Program-made: the position numbers and the translations under genes
Origin: Pseudoroseicyclus tamaricis
GTDB lineage: Bacteria; Pseudomonadota; Alphaproteobacteria; Rhodobacterales; Rhodobacteraceae
Length of the DNA: 64,000 nt
NCBI RefSeq assembly: GCF_012070395.1
Contig: NZ_JAAFYS010000002.1
Span: 620,001-684,000, forward strand
Reading direction: 5' to 3'
The notes under the pieces: model-generated
Databases searched by the model: none
Told to the model about the DNA's origin: nothing
The model's input: only the letters and a program-made list of their open reading frames with translations
Shown here: positions 27,489 to 36,652 of the stretch, one piece after another
How positions within the stretch are numbered: the first letter of the stretch is position 1
Layout: every line of letters starts with the position of its first letter

Positions 27489-28057
27489 CGGCGGCCCGGG
27501 AGCATGCGCTGGAAGACACCGTCCTTGCGGACCAGCAGATGGTAGAGCGCCGCGCCGATGTGCAGCAGGACCAGCACGACGATCGCGTAGCGGGCCGTGA
27601 GGTGAACGTTTTGCGCCGTCTCGGCGAGGTCGTCGCTGCGCGGCACCAGCGAGGGGAGGCCCAGCGCGTCCAGCATCTCGATGGGGAAGCCGCCCGCCTT
27701 GACGCGGATGTAGCCCGAGATCGTCATGACGAGGACGAGCAGGTAGAGCAGCCAGTGCGTCGCGTAGGCGATCCTGCGCTGCAGCGGCGGCACGCGTCCC
27801 GGCAGCGGCGGGGCGGGGTGGAAGGCCCGGTAGATGAGGCGGGCCACGACGAGCAGGAAGATCACGACGCCGACGTTCTTGTGCCAGAGGTAGAGCGCAT
27901 CCTGCACCGGGCGGCTCGTCCCCTCCTCGACCATGATGACACCGGCGGGAATGGTTGAGAGGATCAGCAGCGCCGTCAGCCAGTGCAGCGCCTGCGCCGG
28001 CCCGCGATAGCGGCCGGCCCCGGCCCGGCCTGCCTCGATCTCCGCCGCGTTTGCCAT
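27485..28057 (-). CDS. Cytochrome b561-family membrane protein
   Basis: A 190-residue, four-helix di-haem cytochrome b561. Haem-ligand histidines are visible in QALHWLTALLIL (helix 1), LWHKNVGVVIF (helix 2), THWLLYLLVLVM (helix 3) and LLHIGAALYH (helix 4). It is expected to pass electrons between quinol and a periplasmic acceptor, or to act as a superoxide:quinone oxidoreductase (CybB-like). The start ATG 28057 has a GGGGGG stretch upstream. It diverges from the phosphatidyltransferase gene and does not obviously belong to the same pathway. Confidence 0.9.
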   Translation of the reverse strand: MANAAEIEAGRAGAGRYRGPAQALHWLTALLILSTIPAGVIMVEEGTSRPVQDALYLWHKNVGVVIFLLVVARLIYRAFHPAPPLPGRVPPLQRRIAYATHWLLYLLVLVMTISGYIRVKAGGFPIEMLDALGLPSLVPRSDDLAETAQNVHLTARYAIVVLVLLHIGAALYHLLVRKDGVFQRMLPGRR

Positions 28058-28117
28058 GTCGCCCCCCGGTTGTTTCTCCACCCATAGGCTGCGTCCGCCG
28101 ATCCAGCAACGGCGGGC

Positions 28118-28146
28118 TTGACTTCGCACCGGCCGGGTTAACTATT
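28118..28146 (+). promoter_or_regulatory. Candidate sigma-70-type promoter
   Basis: TTGACT (28118-28123) is a near-consensus -35 element, followed after 17 bp by ACTATT (28141-28146), a weak -10 match. It lies in the divergent gap between cytochrome b561 and the CDP-alcohol phosphatidyltransferase. It would start transcription at about 28153, at or just after the GTG start, so either the message is leaderless or the true start is an internal ATG (28224 or 28233). Confidence 0.35.
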
Positions 28147-28151
28147 TTCTG

Positions 28152-28931
28152 GTGGAAACGTCCGGTCGGATCACAGAGCTTGCGCGTCGGAGCCGCCCGG
28201 TTGTGCCCGGGCCGGTCGCCGGGATGCTCGGCATGTCCGCCGTCCATCTTGCCATCGTCATCGCAGGGATCGGGGCCTTCGAGGCCCTCCGCCCTGCTTT
28301 GGAGACCGGCCGCCTCCTCGCGCTCGGGATGGCCGCGGCGATGGCGGCGACCATCGGGACGCTGCTCTGGGTGACCGGCAAGCGGACGTTCGGGCACGAC
28401 AGGTTCGGTGCGGCAAATTGCGTCACCTACCTGCGTGGCAGCCTCAGCTGCATCATCGCCCTGCCTCTCGCGGCCCCCGCCACCCTCGCCGACCCAGCGG
28501 TCGGCTGGGCCGTCTTCGCGACCGGCCTGCTGGCGCTGTCTCTCGACGGCGTGGATGGCTGGCTCGCCCGGCGCGACGGCCTCTCCTCCGCCTTCGGCGC
28601 TCGGTTCGACATGGAGATCGACGCCGTCCTCGCCCTCGTCCTCGCCCTTCTGGCGTGGCAGGGCGGCGCGGCGGGGCCGCTCGTGCTGATCCTCGGGCTG
28701 GCGCGCTATGCCTTCCTCGTCGCCAGCTGGGCGCTGCCGTGGCTGGGGGCGCCGCTGCCGCCGAGCCTGCTGCGCAAGACCATCTGCGTCATCCAGCTCG
28801 GCACGCTCCTCGCCCTGCACGCGCCGATCCTGCCGGAGACGCTTGGCGCTGTCGCCGCCATCGTCGCGGCAGCGCTGCTGGCCTTCTCCTTCGGGCGTGA
28901 CATCCTCTGGCTCTCCCGGCGGGGCCGCTGA
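28152..28931 (+). CDS. CDP-alcohol phosphatidyltransferase family protein
   Basis: A 259-residue membrane enzyme that transfers a phosphatidyl or alcohol-phosphate group from a CDP-linked donor. The complete signature DG-x2-DG-x2-AR-x8-G-x3-D-x3-D is visible from DGVDGWLARRDG to FGARFDMEID (around residues 135-160). There are about six helices. The listed start is GTG 28152; internal ATG codons at 28224 and 28233 are alternatives that agree better with the possible promoter. The sulfatase-fold gene begins within 3 bp of its stop. The alcohol substrate (glycerol phosphate, inositol, serine or other) cannot be read from the motif. Confidence 0.9.
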   Translation: METSGRITELARRSRPVVPGPVAGMLGMSAVHLAIVIAGIGAFEALRPALETGRLLALGMAAAMAATIGTLLWVTGKRTFGHDRFGAANCVTYLRGSLSCIIALPLAAPATLADPAVGWAVFATGLLALSLDGVDGWLARRDGLSSAFGARFDMEIDAVLALVLALLAWQGGAAGPLVLILGLARYAFLVASWALPWLGAPLPPSLLRKTICVIQLGTLLALHAPILPETLGAVAAIVAAALLAFSFGRDILWLSRRGR

Positions 28932-28933
28932 GC

Positions 28934-30580
28934 GTGGGCCTTGCCGCGGTCCTGCGTCTGGCCGTTGCCGCGGCTGTCCTGTTCCTCGTGCTGATCCAGC
29001 CGAACCACCCCGCCGCGATGACGTGGGGCGCGCTCAAGCTCTTCCCGCTGGAGCTGCCGGCAATCCTGCTGGGCCTGCTCGCCCTTCCCTCCCGGGCGAC
29101 CGTCACGCGGGTGATCCGGGTGGTGCTGGTGGCGATCCTCGCGTTCCTCGCCCTCCTGAAGGCGGCGGACTACGCCACCCAGCTCGCCTACGGGCGAAGC
29201 TTCAACCCGGTCGTCGACCTGCACCTGCTCCCCGCCGCGTGGCGGCTCGGCTCCGGCGCCGTCGGCATCCCGCTGGCGGCCTTAGCCCTCCTCGCCGCGC
29301 TCGCGGTGATCGTCGCCGTCACGTGGCTCCTGTGGTGGGCGACCGGCGTCTGGTCGCGGGCCTCGCTCCCCGGCGCGGCGCTCAGAGCGGCGGGCGCGGT
29401 GGGCGCCGTAGCTGCCACCCTCGTCGTCGTCGCCGAGGTCGGGGATCGGCGCGGGCTCTGGGATCTGCCTGTCGATCCGCCGGGCACCGCATTCACCGCC
29501 CGCGTCGCCGCCGAGCGCGTCGCGCAGATCCGCCGCACGGCCGGGCAGCTCGCCGAGTTCGCCGCCGCCGCGCGGAGCGATCCCTATGGCGACGGCGGCG
29601 ACCTCTTCGGCCGGCTCGCCGGGCGCGACGTGCTGATCCTCTTCGTGGAGAGCTACGGCCGCGCCAGCATCGACGTGCCGCTCTATGCCGAGACGCATGT
29701 CGCGACGATGGAGGCGGCGGCGGCGAGGATGGAGGAGGCCGGCCTTGCCATGCGCTCGGGCTGGCTGACGGCGCCTATGCGCGGCGGGCAGAGCTGGCTC
29801 GCCCATGCCTCCGTCTCCTCCGGCCTATGGACGCCGGACCAGACGCGCTACCGCGCCATGCTCGCCAGCCCCCGCCGCACGCTCTTCCACCTCGCCCGCG
29901 AGGCGGGTTTCCACACCGCCGCCGTCATGCCGGCGATCAGCTACGACTGGCCCGAGGGGGACCTGATGGGCTTCGAGGACATCCTCGATTCCACCGAACT
30001 CGGCTACCGTGGCCCGCCCTTCAACTGGGTGACGATGCCCGACCAGTACACGCTGACGGCCTTCGACCGCGCCTTCCGCGCCGAGCCGGTGGAAGAGCGC
30101 CGGCCGCTCTTCGCCCAGATCGCCCTCATCTCCTCCCATGCGCCCTTCACGCCGATCCCGGCGATGATCCCGTGGGAGGATGTCGGCGACGGCAGCGTCT
30201 ACGCGCCCTATGACGGCGCGGGCGACCCGCCGGAGGTCGTCTGGCGGGACCGCGACTATCTGCGCGAGCAATACAGCAAGGCCATCGACTACGCCCTCTC
30301 CGCCGCCTTCTCCTACGCCGAGCGCACCGCGCCGGAGGGGCCGCTGATTATCATCCTCGGCGATCACCAGACGGCCGACTGGATCTCGCTCAGCGATAGC
30401 TACGACGTGCCGATCCACGTCATCGGCCCGCCCGAGGCGCTGGCGCCGATGGAGGAATGGGGCTGGACGGAGGGCCTCGTCCCCTCCGGTAACGTCGAGC
30501 CGTGGCGGATGGACGAGTTCCGCAACCGCTTCATCGCCGCCTATACGGACGGCACCGATTTCGCCGGGGTCCACCCGTGA
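28934..30580 (+). CDS. Sulfatase-fold membrane protein (LtaS/OpgB-type phosphoglycerol transferase-like)
   Basis: A 548-residue protein with four or five N-terminal helices (residues about 1-170) and a periplasmic alkaline-phosphatase/sulfatase domain. Metal-site blocks are LILFVESYGRAS near 237, the nucleophile region MRGGQSWLAHAS near 280, SHAPFTP and GDHQTADW near 473. LtaS and OpgB enzymes move phosphoglycerol onto envelope polymers; other members add phosphoethanolamine or cleave sulfate. It starts at GTG 28934, two bases after the CDP-alcohol transferase stop, so the two are probably one unit. The opg operon lies 4.5 kb downstream, so an OpgB-like role on periplasmic glucans is possible but unproven. 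Confidence 0.8.
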   Translation: MGLAAVLRLAVAAAVLFLVLIQPNHPAAMTWGALKLFPLELPAILLGLLALPSRATVTRVIRVVLVAILAFLALLKAADYATQLAYGRSFNPVVDLHLLPAAWRLGSGAVGIPLAALALLAALAVIVAVTWLLWWATGVWSRASLPGAALRAAGAVGAVAATLVVVAEVGDRRGLWDLPVDPPGTAFTARVAAERVAQIRRTAGQLAEFAAAARSDPYGDGGDLFGRLAGRDVLILFVESYGRASIDVPLYAETHVATMEAAAARMEEAGLAMRSGWLTAPMRGGQSWLAHASVSSGLWTPDQTRYRAMLASPRRTLFHLAREAGFHTAAVMPAISYDWPEGDLMGFEDILDSTELGYRGPPFNWVTMPDQYTLTAFDRAFRAEPVEERRPLFAQIALISSHAPFTPIPAMIPWEDVGDGSVYAPYDGAGDPPEVVWRDRDYLREQYSKAIDYALSAAFSYAERTAPEGPLIIILGDHQTADWISLSDSYDVPIHVIGPPEALAPMEEWGWTEGLVPSGNVEPWRMDEFRNRFIAAYTDGTDFAGVHP

Positions 30581-30610
30581 CCGCCCGCCCCCGCATTCCT
30601 GGAGCGCACC

Positions 30611-31702
30611 ATGTCTGAGCTCGTCCTCGACGGCATCTCCAAGAGCTTCGGCGACACCGAGGTGGTGCATGGCATCGACCTGACCGTGGCCGAGAACGAG
30701 TTCGTCGTGCTCGTCGGCCCCTCGGGCTGCGGCAAGTCCACCACCCTGCGCATGGTCGCGGGGCTGGAGGCGATCAGCTCGGGAGAGCTGCGCATCGGCG
30801 GCGAGCGGGTCAACGACCGCTCCCCCGGGGAGCGCGACGTGGCGATGGTCTTCCAGAACTACGCGCTCTACCCGCACATGTCGGTCGCCCAGAACATCGC
30901 CTTCGGCCTGCGGCGCCGCAAGCTCTCCCGCGCCGAGCGGGACGCGGCGGTGCTGGAGGTGGCAAAGCTCTTGGAGATCGAGCCGCTGCTGGACCGGCGG
31001 CCCCGCGCCCTCTCCGGCGGCCAGCGCCAGCGGGTGGCGATGGGCCGGGCGATCATCCGCGATCCGCAGGTCTTCCTCTTCGACGAGCCGCTGTCGAACC
31101 TCGACGCGCGGCTGCGGCTACAGATGCGGCTCGAGATCAAGCGTCTCCATGCCCGCAAGCCCGTCACCACGCTCTACGTCACCCACGATCAGACGGAGGC
31201 GATGACCATGGCCGACCGCGTCGTGGTGATGAACGAGGGGCGGATCGAGCAGGCCGGCCCGCCGATGGAGATCTACCGCAACCCGCGCACCCGCTTCGTG
31301 GCCGAGTTCATCGGCGCGCCCGCCGTCAACCTCTTCGATGCGCGGCTGACGGGCGGGAGTGATGACGGGCTCTGGATCGAGCTGGCCGACGGCACCCGCC
31401 TCTCCGTCCCCGCCAGCCGCCGCGCCGGCTGCGAAAGCTATGCCGGGCAGCCCGTCGTCTTCGGCCTGCGCCCCGAAGATATCGTCATCGAGGCCGGCGA
31501 CGGCCCCGTCGCGCCTGTGCAAATGGTGGAGACGATGGGCGCCGAGACGCTGGCCTATCTCGGCTTCGGCGGTACCGAGGCCTGCGCCCGCCTGACGGGA
31601 GACAGTGTCCCCTCCCGCGGGGATCAGGTTCATCTGCGGCTCGGGCTGGAACGTATGATCCTTATCGACCCCACGACGGACCGCGTCATCGGCGCGGCCT
31701 GA
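30611..31702 (+). CDS. Sugar ABC transporter ATP-binding protein (UgpC/MalK family)
   Basis: A 363-residue ATPase of carbohydrate importers. Walker A is GPSGCGKST, followed by [12 protein letters not shown], the signature [15 protein letters not shown], Walker [13 protein letters not shown], and the H-loop [11 protein letters not shown]. The C-terminal 120 residues form the MalK-type OB-fold (MOP/TOBE) domain (GLRPEDIVI). It is the first gene of a four-gene importer: ATPase, binding protein and two permeases follow in the same direction. Confidence 0.95.
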   Translation: MSELVLDGISKSFGDTEVVHGIDLTVAENEFVVLVGPSGCGKSTTLRMVAGLEAISSGELRIGGERVNDRSPGERDVAMVFQNYALYPHMSVAQNIAFGLRRRKLSRAERDAAVLEVAKLLEIEPLLDRRPRALSGGQRQRVAMGRAIIRDPQVFLFDEPLSNLDARLRLQMRLEIKRLHARKPVTTLYVTHDQTEAMTMADRVVVMNEGRIEQAGPPMEIYRNPRTRFVAEFIGAPAVNLFDARLTGGSDDGLWIELADGTRLSVPASRRAGCESYAGQPVVFGLRPEDIVIEAGDGPVAPVQMVETMGAETLAYLGFGGTEACARLTGDSVPSRGDQVHLRLGLERMILIDPTTDRVIGAA

Positions 31703-31732
31703 CCGACAACCAGACAGACCGGGAGAGCCAAC

Positions 31733-33025
31733 ATGAACCGCCCACTGATCGTATCCGCCCTTGCCCTCGCCATCGGCGGTGCCCCCGCCTTGGCGCAGGA
31801 AGACATGGTGACGCGTGACCGCGTCGGCCCCGCCGATGCCGAGAACGCGCTGACCTTCCGCCTGACGGCCTATGACCTCTATTCCTCCGACGAGGCGACG
31901 GCGACCGCCTTCGAGGAGCTCTTCATCGACTTCATCGAGGACAATCCCGGCTGGCGCATCGACACGCAGCTGCAGACCGGCAACCTCAACCAGGAGCAGG
32001 CCCGGATGATCGAGCAGGCCCAGGCCGGGCGCGGCCCCGACTGCGCCATGGTCGACAGCTCGCAGCTCGCCACCTACAAGGCCGCCGGTGTCCTCTCGCC
32101 GATGAACGAGTACTTCACCGAGGACGAGGTCGCCGACTTCTTCCCCTATGTTCGTGACGGGATCACCGACGACGCGGGCAACATCCTCGCCGTCTGGTGG
32201 TTCACCGACCTGCGCGTCCTCTACCGCAATACCGAGGTGGTGCCCGAGGCGCCCCAGACGTGGGAGGAGCTCAAGACCGCCGCGCTGGAGACGGTGGACG
32301 AGGGCTACGAGGGTGTCCTCTTCAACGGCGGTCGGACGGAAGGCACGGCCTTCGACTGGCTCGCCAACTTCTGGGCGCAGGGCGGTCAGCTGGTGAACGA
32401 GGCCGGCGAGCCGGTCTTCTACGAGGGCGAGAACCGCGAGCTCTTCCTGGAAGCCGTGCGCTATTACGAGGACCTGGTGGAATCCGGCGCCGCGCCGGCC
32501 CGCGTGACCTCCATCACCACCTATGACGATATGCTCGCCGCCGCCGCCGCGGGCACGACCGCGCTCTTTGTGGGCGGCAACTGGATGTACGCGCAGATCC
32601 AGTCCACCCTGCCCGAGGAAGAGGCCGCCAAGTGGGAGGCCTCCGAGCTGCCCGGCCCCACCGCCGACCAGCGCGCCACCGGCACCGGCGGCTGGACGAT
32701 CGCCGCCCTGACGGACGATCCGGAAAAGGTGCGCATGTGCGCCGCCATCGCCAAGCTCTACCTCGGCCCGGGCAACGCCTTCCAGGCGCTGCTGCCGACG
32801 CAGGCCTCGCTCTACGAGGAATATGACACCTACGCCGGCCCGGAGTTCGAGGTCTTCTCGGCCGCGCTCGAGAACGGTCAGGCCCGGCCGGGGGTGGCGA
32901 TCTATCCCGAGATCTCCAACCAGATCCAGATCCTCCTCGGCGAGGTGATGTCGGGCGCCGCGGAGCCGGAGGAGGCCCTCGACGCCGCCGCCGAAGCGGT
33001 CGAAGCCGCCTACGCCCGCCAGTAA
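31733..33025 (+). CDS. Sugar ABC transporter substrate-binding protein (family 1)
   Basis: A 430-residue periplasmic binding protein with a clear signal peptide (LALAIGGAPALA, cleavage at about residue 22). The lobe pattern fits the MalE/UgpB family: WWFTDLRVLYRNTEVV at the hinge, PQTWEELK after it, and the GGNWMYAQIQ region in the C-lobe. It starts 30 bp after the ATPase gene with GGGAGAG upstream. A strong 12-bp hairpin follows its stop. The precise sugar or polyol is unknown. Confidence 0.93.
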   Translation: MNRPLIVSALALAIGGAPALAQEDMVTRDRVGPADAENALTFRLTAYDLYSSDEATATAFEELFIDFIEDNPGWRIDTQLQTGNLNQEQARMIEQAQAGRGPDCAMVDSSQLATYKAAGVLSPMNEYFTEDEVADFFPYVRDGITDDAGNILAVWWFTDLRVLYRNTEVVPEAPQTWEELKTAALETVDEGYEGVLFNGGRTEGTAFDWLANFWAQGGQLVNEAGEPVFYEGENRELFLEAVRYYEDLVESGAAPARVTSITTYDDMLAAAAAGTTALFVGGNWMYAQIQSTLPEEEAAKWEASELPGPTADQRATGTGGWTIAALTDDPEKVRMCAAIAKLYLGPGNAFQALLPTQASLYEEYDTYAGPEFEVFSAALENGQARPGVAIYPEISNQIQILLGEVMSGAAEPEEALDAAAEAVEAAYARQ

Positions 33026-33032
33026 GACAGCC

Positions 33033-33060
33033 CGGGGCGGGGGCCAGCGCCCCTGCCCCG
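33033..33060 (+). terminator. Strong hairpin after the sugar-binding-protein gene (mRNA stabiliser/attenuator)
   Basis: A 12-bp stem with one G-U pair: left arm 33033-33044, right arm 33049-33060, loop CAGC. There is no U-tract. It lies between the binding-protein stop and the permease start. Hairpins here are classically used to keep the binding-protein message abundant while fewer permease copies are made, as in malE-malF. Confidence 0.65.
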
Positions 33061-33076
33061 CCGCGAAGGACCGCGC

Positions 33077-34006
33077 ATGACCGCCACCTCCGCCCCTCGC
33101 CGCGCTGCAGCCCCGCCCGCCACCGGGGGCGGGCCGGCGCCCGCGCGGCCGCTGCCGTGGCTCCTGCCGGTCCTCTTCTTCATCGGCCTCTTCTACCTCT
33201 GGCCGATCATCGACGCGCTGCGCCTCGCCTTCACCGACGCCTCCCTGCTGGACCGCGAGGCGAATTTTTCCCTCGACGCCATCGGCGCGATGCTGGGCAG
33301 CGCCGCGCTCGGCACGGTGCTGCGCAACACCGCCGTCTTCACGCTCGGCAGCGTCTTCGGCCAACTCCTCCTCGGCCTCGCCATCGCGCTGCTTGTCGTG
33401 CGGGGGGAGCGCAACAACCTGCGCGGGATGCTGGTGCTGCGCACGCTCGTCCTCGCCGCTTGGGTGATCCCCGGGATCGCCAACGGCGTCATCTGGCAGA
33501 TGCTCTTCTCCGAGGCACCGTTCGGGGCGATCAACTCCACCCTGCGGCTCGTCGGCATCCCGCCCGTCGCGTGGCTGTCGAACCCCGACAACGCCATGAT
33601 GTCGGCGATCATCGCGACCGTCTGGCAGGGCACGGCCTATTCGATGATCCTGCTCTACGCCGCGCTGCGCTCCATCGACGACACGCTCTACGAGGCGGCC
33701 GCCGTCGACGCGGCGACGCCGTGGGAGCGGCTGTGGTTCATCACCCTGCCCGAGCTGCGCGGCGCGCTGCTGGTCAACGCGATCCTCATCGTCATCATGA
33801 CGCTCAACACCTTCGACGTGATCATCTCGCTCACCGGCGGCGGCCCGGGCCGGGCGACGGAGGTGCTGGCGCTCTATGCCTACAATACCGTCTTCTACAA
33901 TTTCGACCTCGCCGGGGGGAGCGTCCTGTCGATCCTGCTGATGGCGATCTCGCTGACCCTCGCCGCCATCGTCGCGATGTTCCTGCCCCGCTCGGGGCGG
34001 CCATGA
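33077..34006 (+). CDS. Sugar ABC transporter permease (UgpA/MalF family)
   Basis: A 309-residue permease with six helices. The EAA loop reads YEAAAVDAATPWERLWFITL, the standard family-1 pattern. The basic/proline-rich N-terminal tail (residues 1-30) is cytoplasmic. Its stop overlaps the start of the second permease (ATGA at 34003). Confidence 0.95.
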   Translation: MTATSAPRRAAAPPATGGGPAPARPLPWLLPVLFFIGLFYLWPIIDALRLAFTDASLLDREANFSLDAIGAMLGSAALGTVLRNTAVFTLGSVFGQLLLGLAIALLVVRGERNNLRGMLVLRTLVLAAWVIPGIANGVIWQMLFSEAPFGAINSTLRLVGIPPVAWLSNPDNAMMSAIIATVWQGTAYSMILLYAALRSIDDTLYEAAAVDAATPWERLWFITLPELRGALLVNAILIVIMTLNTFDVIISLTGGGPGRATEVLALYAYNTVFYNFDLAGGSVLSILLMAISLTLAAIVAMFLPRSGRP

Positions 34007-34845
34007 TCCAGAGCCGCCGTTCCCGCATCGGCAACGCGCTGACCTACGCGGCGGTGATCCCGCTGGCCGCGTTCTTCCTGATCCCCGTGATCTGGCTCGT
34101 CTCCCTGTCGGTGCGCACGCCTCAGGAGGTGTTCCTCGGGGCCTCCCGGCTGATCCCCGAGGCGCCGACGCTCGCCAATTTCGGGCAGGTGCTGACGGAT
34201 GGCGGCTTCCGCCTCTACCTGTGGAACTCGGTCAAGCTCGCCTTCCTCGGCGCGGCCGGCGCCGTTGCCTTCGCCGCGCCCGCCTCCTACGCCTTCTCGC
34301 GGATGACCTTTCGCGGCAAGCCGGCGCTGATGATGGGCATCCTCGCGGTGCAGATGGTCTCCGGCCTCGTCATCCTGATCCCGCTCTACCGCTACATGGA
34401 TCGCCTCGGCCTCTTGGAGACGCATTTCGGCACGACGCTGCTCTACATCTCCGCCGGCATCCCGGTGACGGTCTGGCTCCTCAAGACCAGCTTCGATGCT
34501 GTTCCCATGGAGCTGGAGGAGGCGGCGGCCATCGACGGGCTCGGCCGGTTCGAGACCTTCCTGCGGATCACGCTGCCGCTGGCCGCGCCCGGCGTCGCCT
34601 CGGCGCTGATCCTCAACGTCATCCTCAACTGGTCGCAGTTCCTCATCCCCTTCGTGATGCTGAGCGAGAGCGCCAAGTGGCCGATTTCGGTGGCGATCTT
34701 CAACTACGCGGGCGCCACCAACGCGACGACGACCCAGCTTCTGGCCGCCGCCTGCCTCGTCGCCGTGGTGCCGACGCTGATCGTCTTCCTCGCGCTCCAG
34801 CGGCTGATCGTCCGCGCGCTCACCTCCGGAGCGCTGAAGGGATGA
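34003..34845 (+). CDS. Sugar ABC transporter permease (UgpE/MalG family)
   Basis: A 280-residue permease. The EAA loop reads EEAAAIDGLGRFETFLRITL, followed by the MalG-type helices and the C-terminal FLALQRLIVRALTSGALKG. The start ATG 34003 overlaps the previous stop. It completes the importer; no catabolic gene for its substrate is present next to it. Confidence 0.95.
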   Translation: MIQSRRSRIGNALTYAAVIPLAAFFLIPVIWLVSLSVRTPQEVFLGASRLIPEAPTLANFGQVLTDGGFRLYLWNSVKLAFLGAAGAVAFAAPASYAFSRMTFRGKPALMMGILAVQMVSGLVILIPLYRYMDRLGLLETHFGTTLLYISAGIPVTVWLLKTSFDAVPMELEEAAAIDGLGRFETFLRITLPLAAPGVASALILNVILNWSQFLIPFVMLSESAKWPISVAIFNYAGATNATTTQLLAAACLVAVVPTLIVFLALQRLIVRALTSGALKG

Positions 34846-34888
34846 GCGCGGGTGCGGCATTCTGCCCGCCCGCGTTTCAAGTCTGCCT

Positions 34889-34903
34889 GTTTGTTGAACA
34901 AAC
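34889..34903. promoter_or_regulatory. Palindrome GTTTGTTGAACAAAC upstream of opgG, operator candidate
   Basis: Perfect 7-bp arms GTTTGTT and AACAAAC around a single G, in the 208-bp gap before the opg operon. The A/T-rich composition stands out in this GC-rich DNA, and the loop is too short for a good RNA hairpin, so protein binding is more likely than termination. The regulator is unknown; osmotic control of opg genes makes this an obvious place for it. Confidence 0.45.
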
Positions 34904-35053
34904 CCGGTCCGGAGGGGTGGGTCACATGACGCCCAACACGCGTTCGGAGCGCAATTTTCCGCCAGTGCGTCAAAGCCCCCCTTTGATCTTTTCTGCAGAT
35001 GCACGATTTGAGGGTCAGCGGACGAACCCGACTCTCGCACTGAAAGACCCCCC

Positions 35054-36652
35054 ATGAGAAATTGGCCCTTTGGCTTTGAGGACCGGACACTTCACCTGTC
35101 CCGGAGGCAGTCGATCGGGCTGCTCGCCGGGGCGCTCGCCGGCGCCGGGCTCGGCCCGGCAAATGCGCAGGATCAGGCGCAGGTGGAGACGGCCGGGGAG
35201 CCGTTCTCCTTCGATATCCTGACGGAGTGGATGCGCACGAAAAGCCGCAGCCCCTACCGCGCGCCGAAGCTCCCCGAGGGCTTTCTGGGCGAGCTCGACT
35301 ACGACGATTACCGGCTCATCCAGTTCGATCCGGCGCAGGCGCGCTGGAAGGGTGAGGACGCGCCGTTCGAACTGCACGCCTACCATCTCGGCTGGCTCTT
35401 CCAGGAGCCGGTGGAGATCTACGAGATCACGGACGGCACCGCCCGGGCGGTCAACTTCACCTATTCCGACTTCCAGTATCGCGGCGACCTCGCCGATACC
35501 GTCCCCGAGGAGGGCGTTCTGCCTGGCGTCGCCGGCTTCCGACTCAACGCTCCGCTGAACCAGCCGGACCATTACGACGAGCTCGTCTCCTTCCTCGGCG
35601 CGAGCTACTTCCGCGCGCTGGGGCGCGGCAACGTCTATGGAATCTCGGCCCGCGGGCTGGCGATCAACACCGCCATGGGGAGCGAGGAGGAATTCCCCCG
35701 CTTCAGCGCCTTCTGGATCGAGCGCCCCGCCGAGGATGCCGAGCAGGTGGTGATCTACGCCGCGCTGGAGAGCCCCTCCGTCACCGGTGCCTACCGCTTC
35801 ATCCTGACCCCCGGCGAGACCACGCAGATGGAGGTCACCACCCGCCTGTTCTTCCGCGCGCCGGTGGACCAGATCGGCGTGGCGCCGCTGACCTCGATGT
35901 TCCTCTTCGGGGCCAGCGACGAGGGCGCCTTCGACGATTACCGCGCCGCCGTCCATGACAGCGAGGTGCTGCTGCTGCAGACCGACGGCGACACCTTCGT
36001 GCGCGCCCTCAACAACCCACCGCGGCTGGCGAACTCGTACCTCGGCGCGGTGAACCCGCGCAGCTTCGGCCTCTACCAGCGCAGCCGCGACTTCGACGAT
36101 TACCTCGATGCCGGCGCCCATTACGAGCGCCGCCCCTCGCTCCGGGTCGAGCCGATGGGCGACTGGGGGCCGGGATCGGTGCGGCTGATCGAACTGCCGT
36201 CGGATCTGGAGGCCAACGACAACATCGTGGCCTTCTGGGTGCCCGAGGCGGGCGCCGCGGCGGGAGACGAGCGCGAGTTCTCCTACCGCCTGCACTGGGG
36301 GATGGCGCCGGGGCCGGAGCAGCCGGAGCTCGGCCACATCGTGCGCACCATGTCGGGCCACGGCGGCGTCGCCGGGATCGACCCGCTCGCCGACCGCCGC
36401 AAGTTCGTCATCGACTTCGAGGGCGGGCAGCTGGCGGAGCTCGATGGCGGCTCGGAGATCGAGGCCGAGGTCTCGGCTGGCGGCGGGGAGATCCTGCAGA
36501 CTGGCCTGTCGCCGGTCCAGGGCACGGGCCTGTGGCGCCTCGTGATCGAGGTGTCGGCCCCGCCCGGCGCCATCGTGGAACTGCGCGCGCTGCTCGAACT
36601 CGACGGCGCGCCGCTGACGGAAACCTGGCTCTACCAGTGGATGAAGCCATGA
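35054..36652 (+). CDS. opgG: Periplasmic glucan biosynthesis protein OpgG (MdoG family)
   Basis: A 532-residue periplasmic protein of the MdoG/OpgD family, which processes the backbone of osmoregulated periplasmic glucans after export. A twin-arginine-like signal is visible (LSRRQSIGLLAGALAGAGLG, cleavage after ANA near residue 37). Family blocks include ASYFRALGRGNVYGISARGL, the FGLYQRSRDFDDYLD region and EANDNIVAFW, which carries an aspartate matching a catalytic residue in OpgD/OpgG. Its stop overlaps the opgI start (ATGA). The gene order opgG-opgI-opgH-opgC is known from Rhodobacter sphaeroides. Confidence 0.95.
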   Translation: MRNWPFGFEDRTLHLSRRQSIGLLAGALAGAGLGPANAQDQAQVETAGEPFSFDILTEWMRTKSRSPYRAPKLPEGFLGELDYDDYRLIQFDPAQARWKGEDAPFELHAYHLGWLFQEPVEIYEITDGTARAVNFTYSDFQYRGDLADTVPEEGVLPGVAGFRLNAPLNQPDHYDELVSFLGASYFRALGRGNVYGISARGLAINTAMGSEEEFPRFSAFWIERPAEDAEQVVIYAALESPSVTGAYRFILTPGETTQMEVTTRLFFRAPVDQIGVAPLTSMFLFGASDEGAFDDYRAAVHDSEVLLLQTDGDTFVRALNNPPRLANSYLGAVNPRSFGLYQRSRDFDDYLDAGAHYERRPSLRVEPMGDWGPGSVRLIELPSDLEANDNIVAFWVPEAGAAAGDEREFSYRLHWGMAPGPEQPELGHIVRTMSGHGGVAGIDPLADRRKFVIDFEGGQLAELDGGSEIEAEVSAGGGEILQTGLSPVQGTGLWRLVIEVSAPPGAIVELRALLELDGAPLTETWLYQWMKP

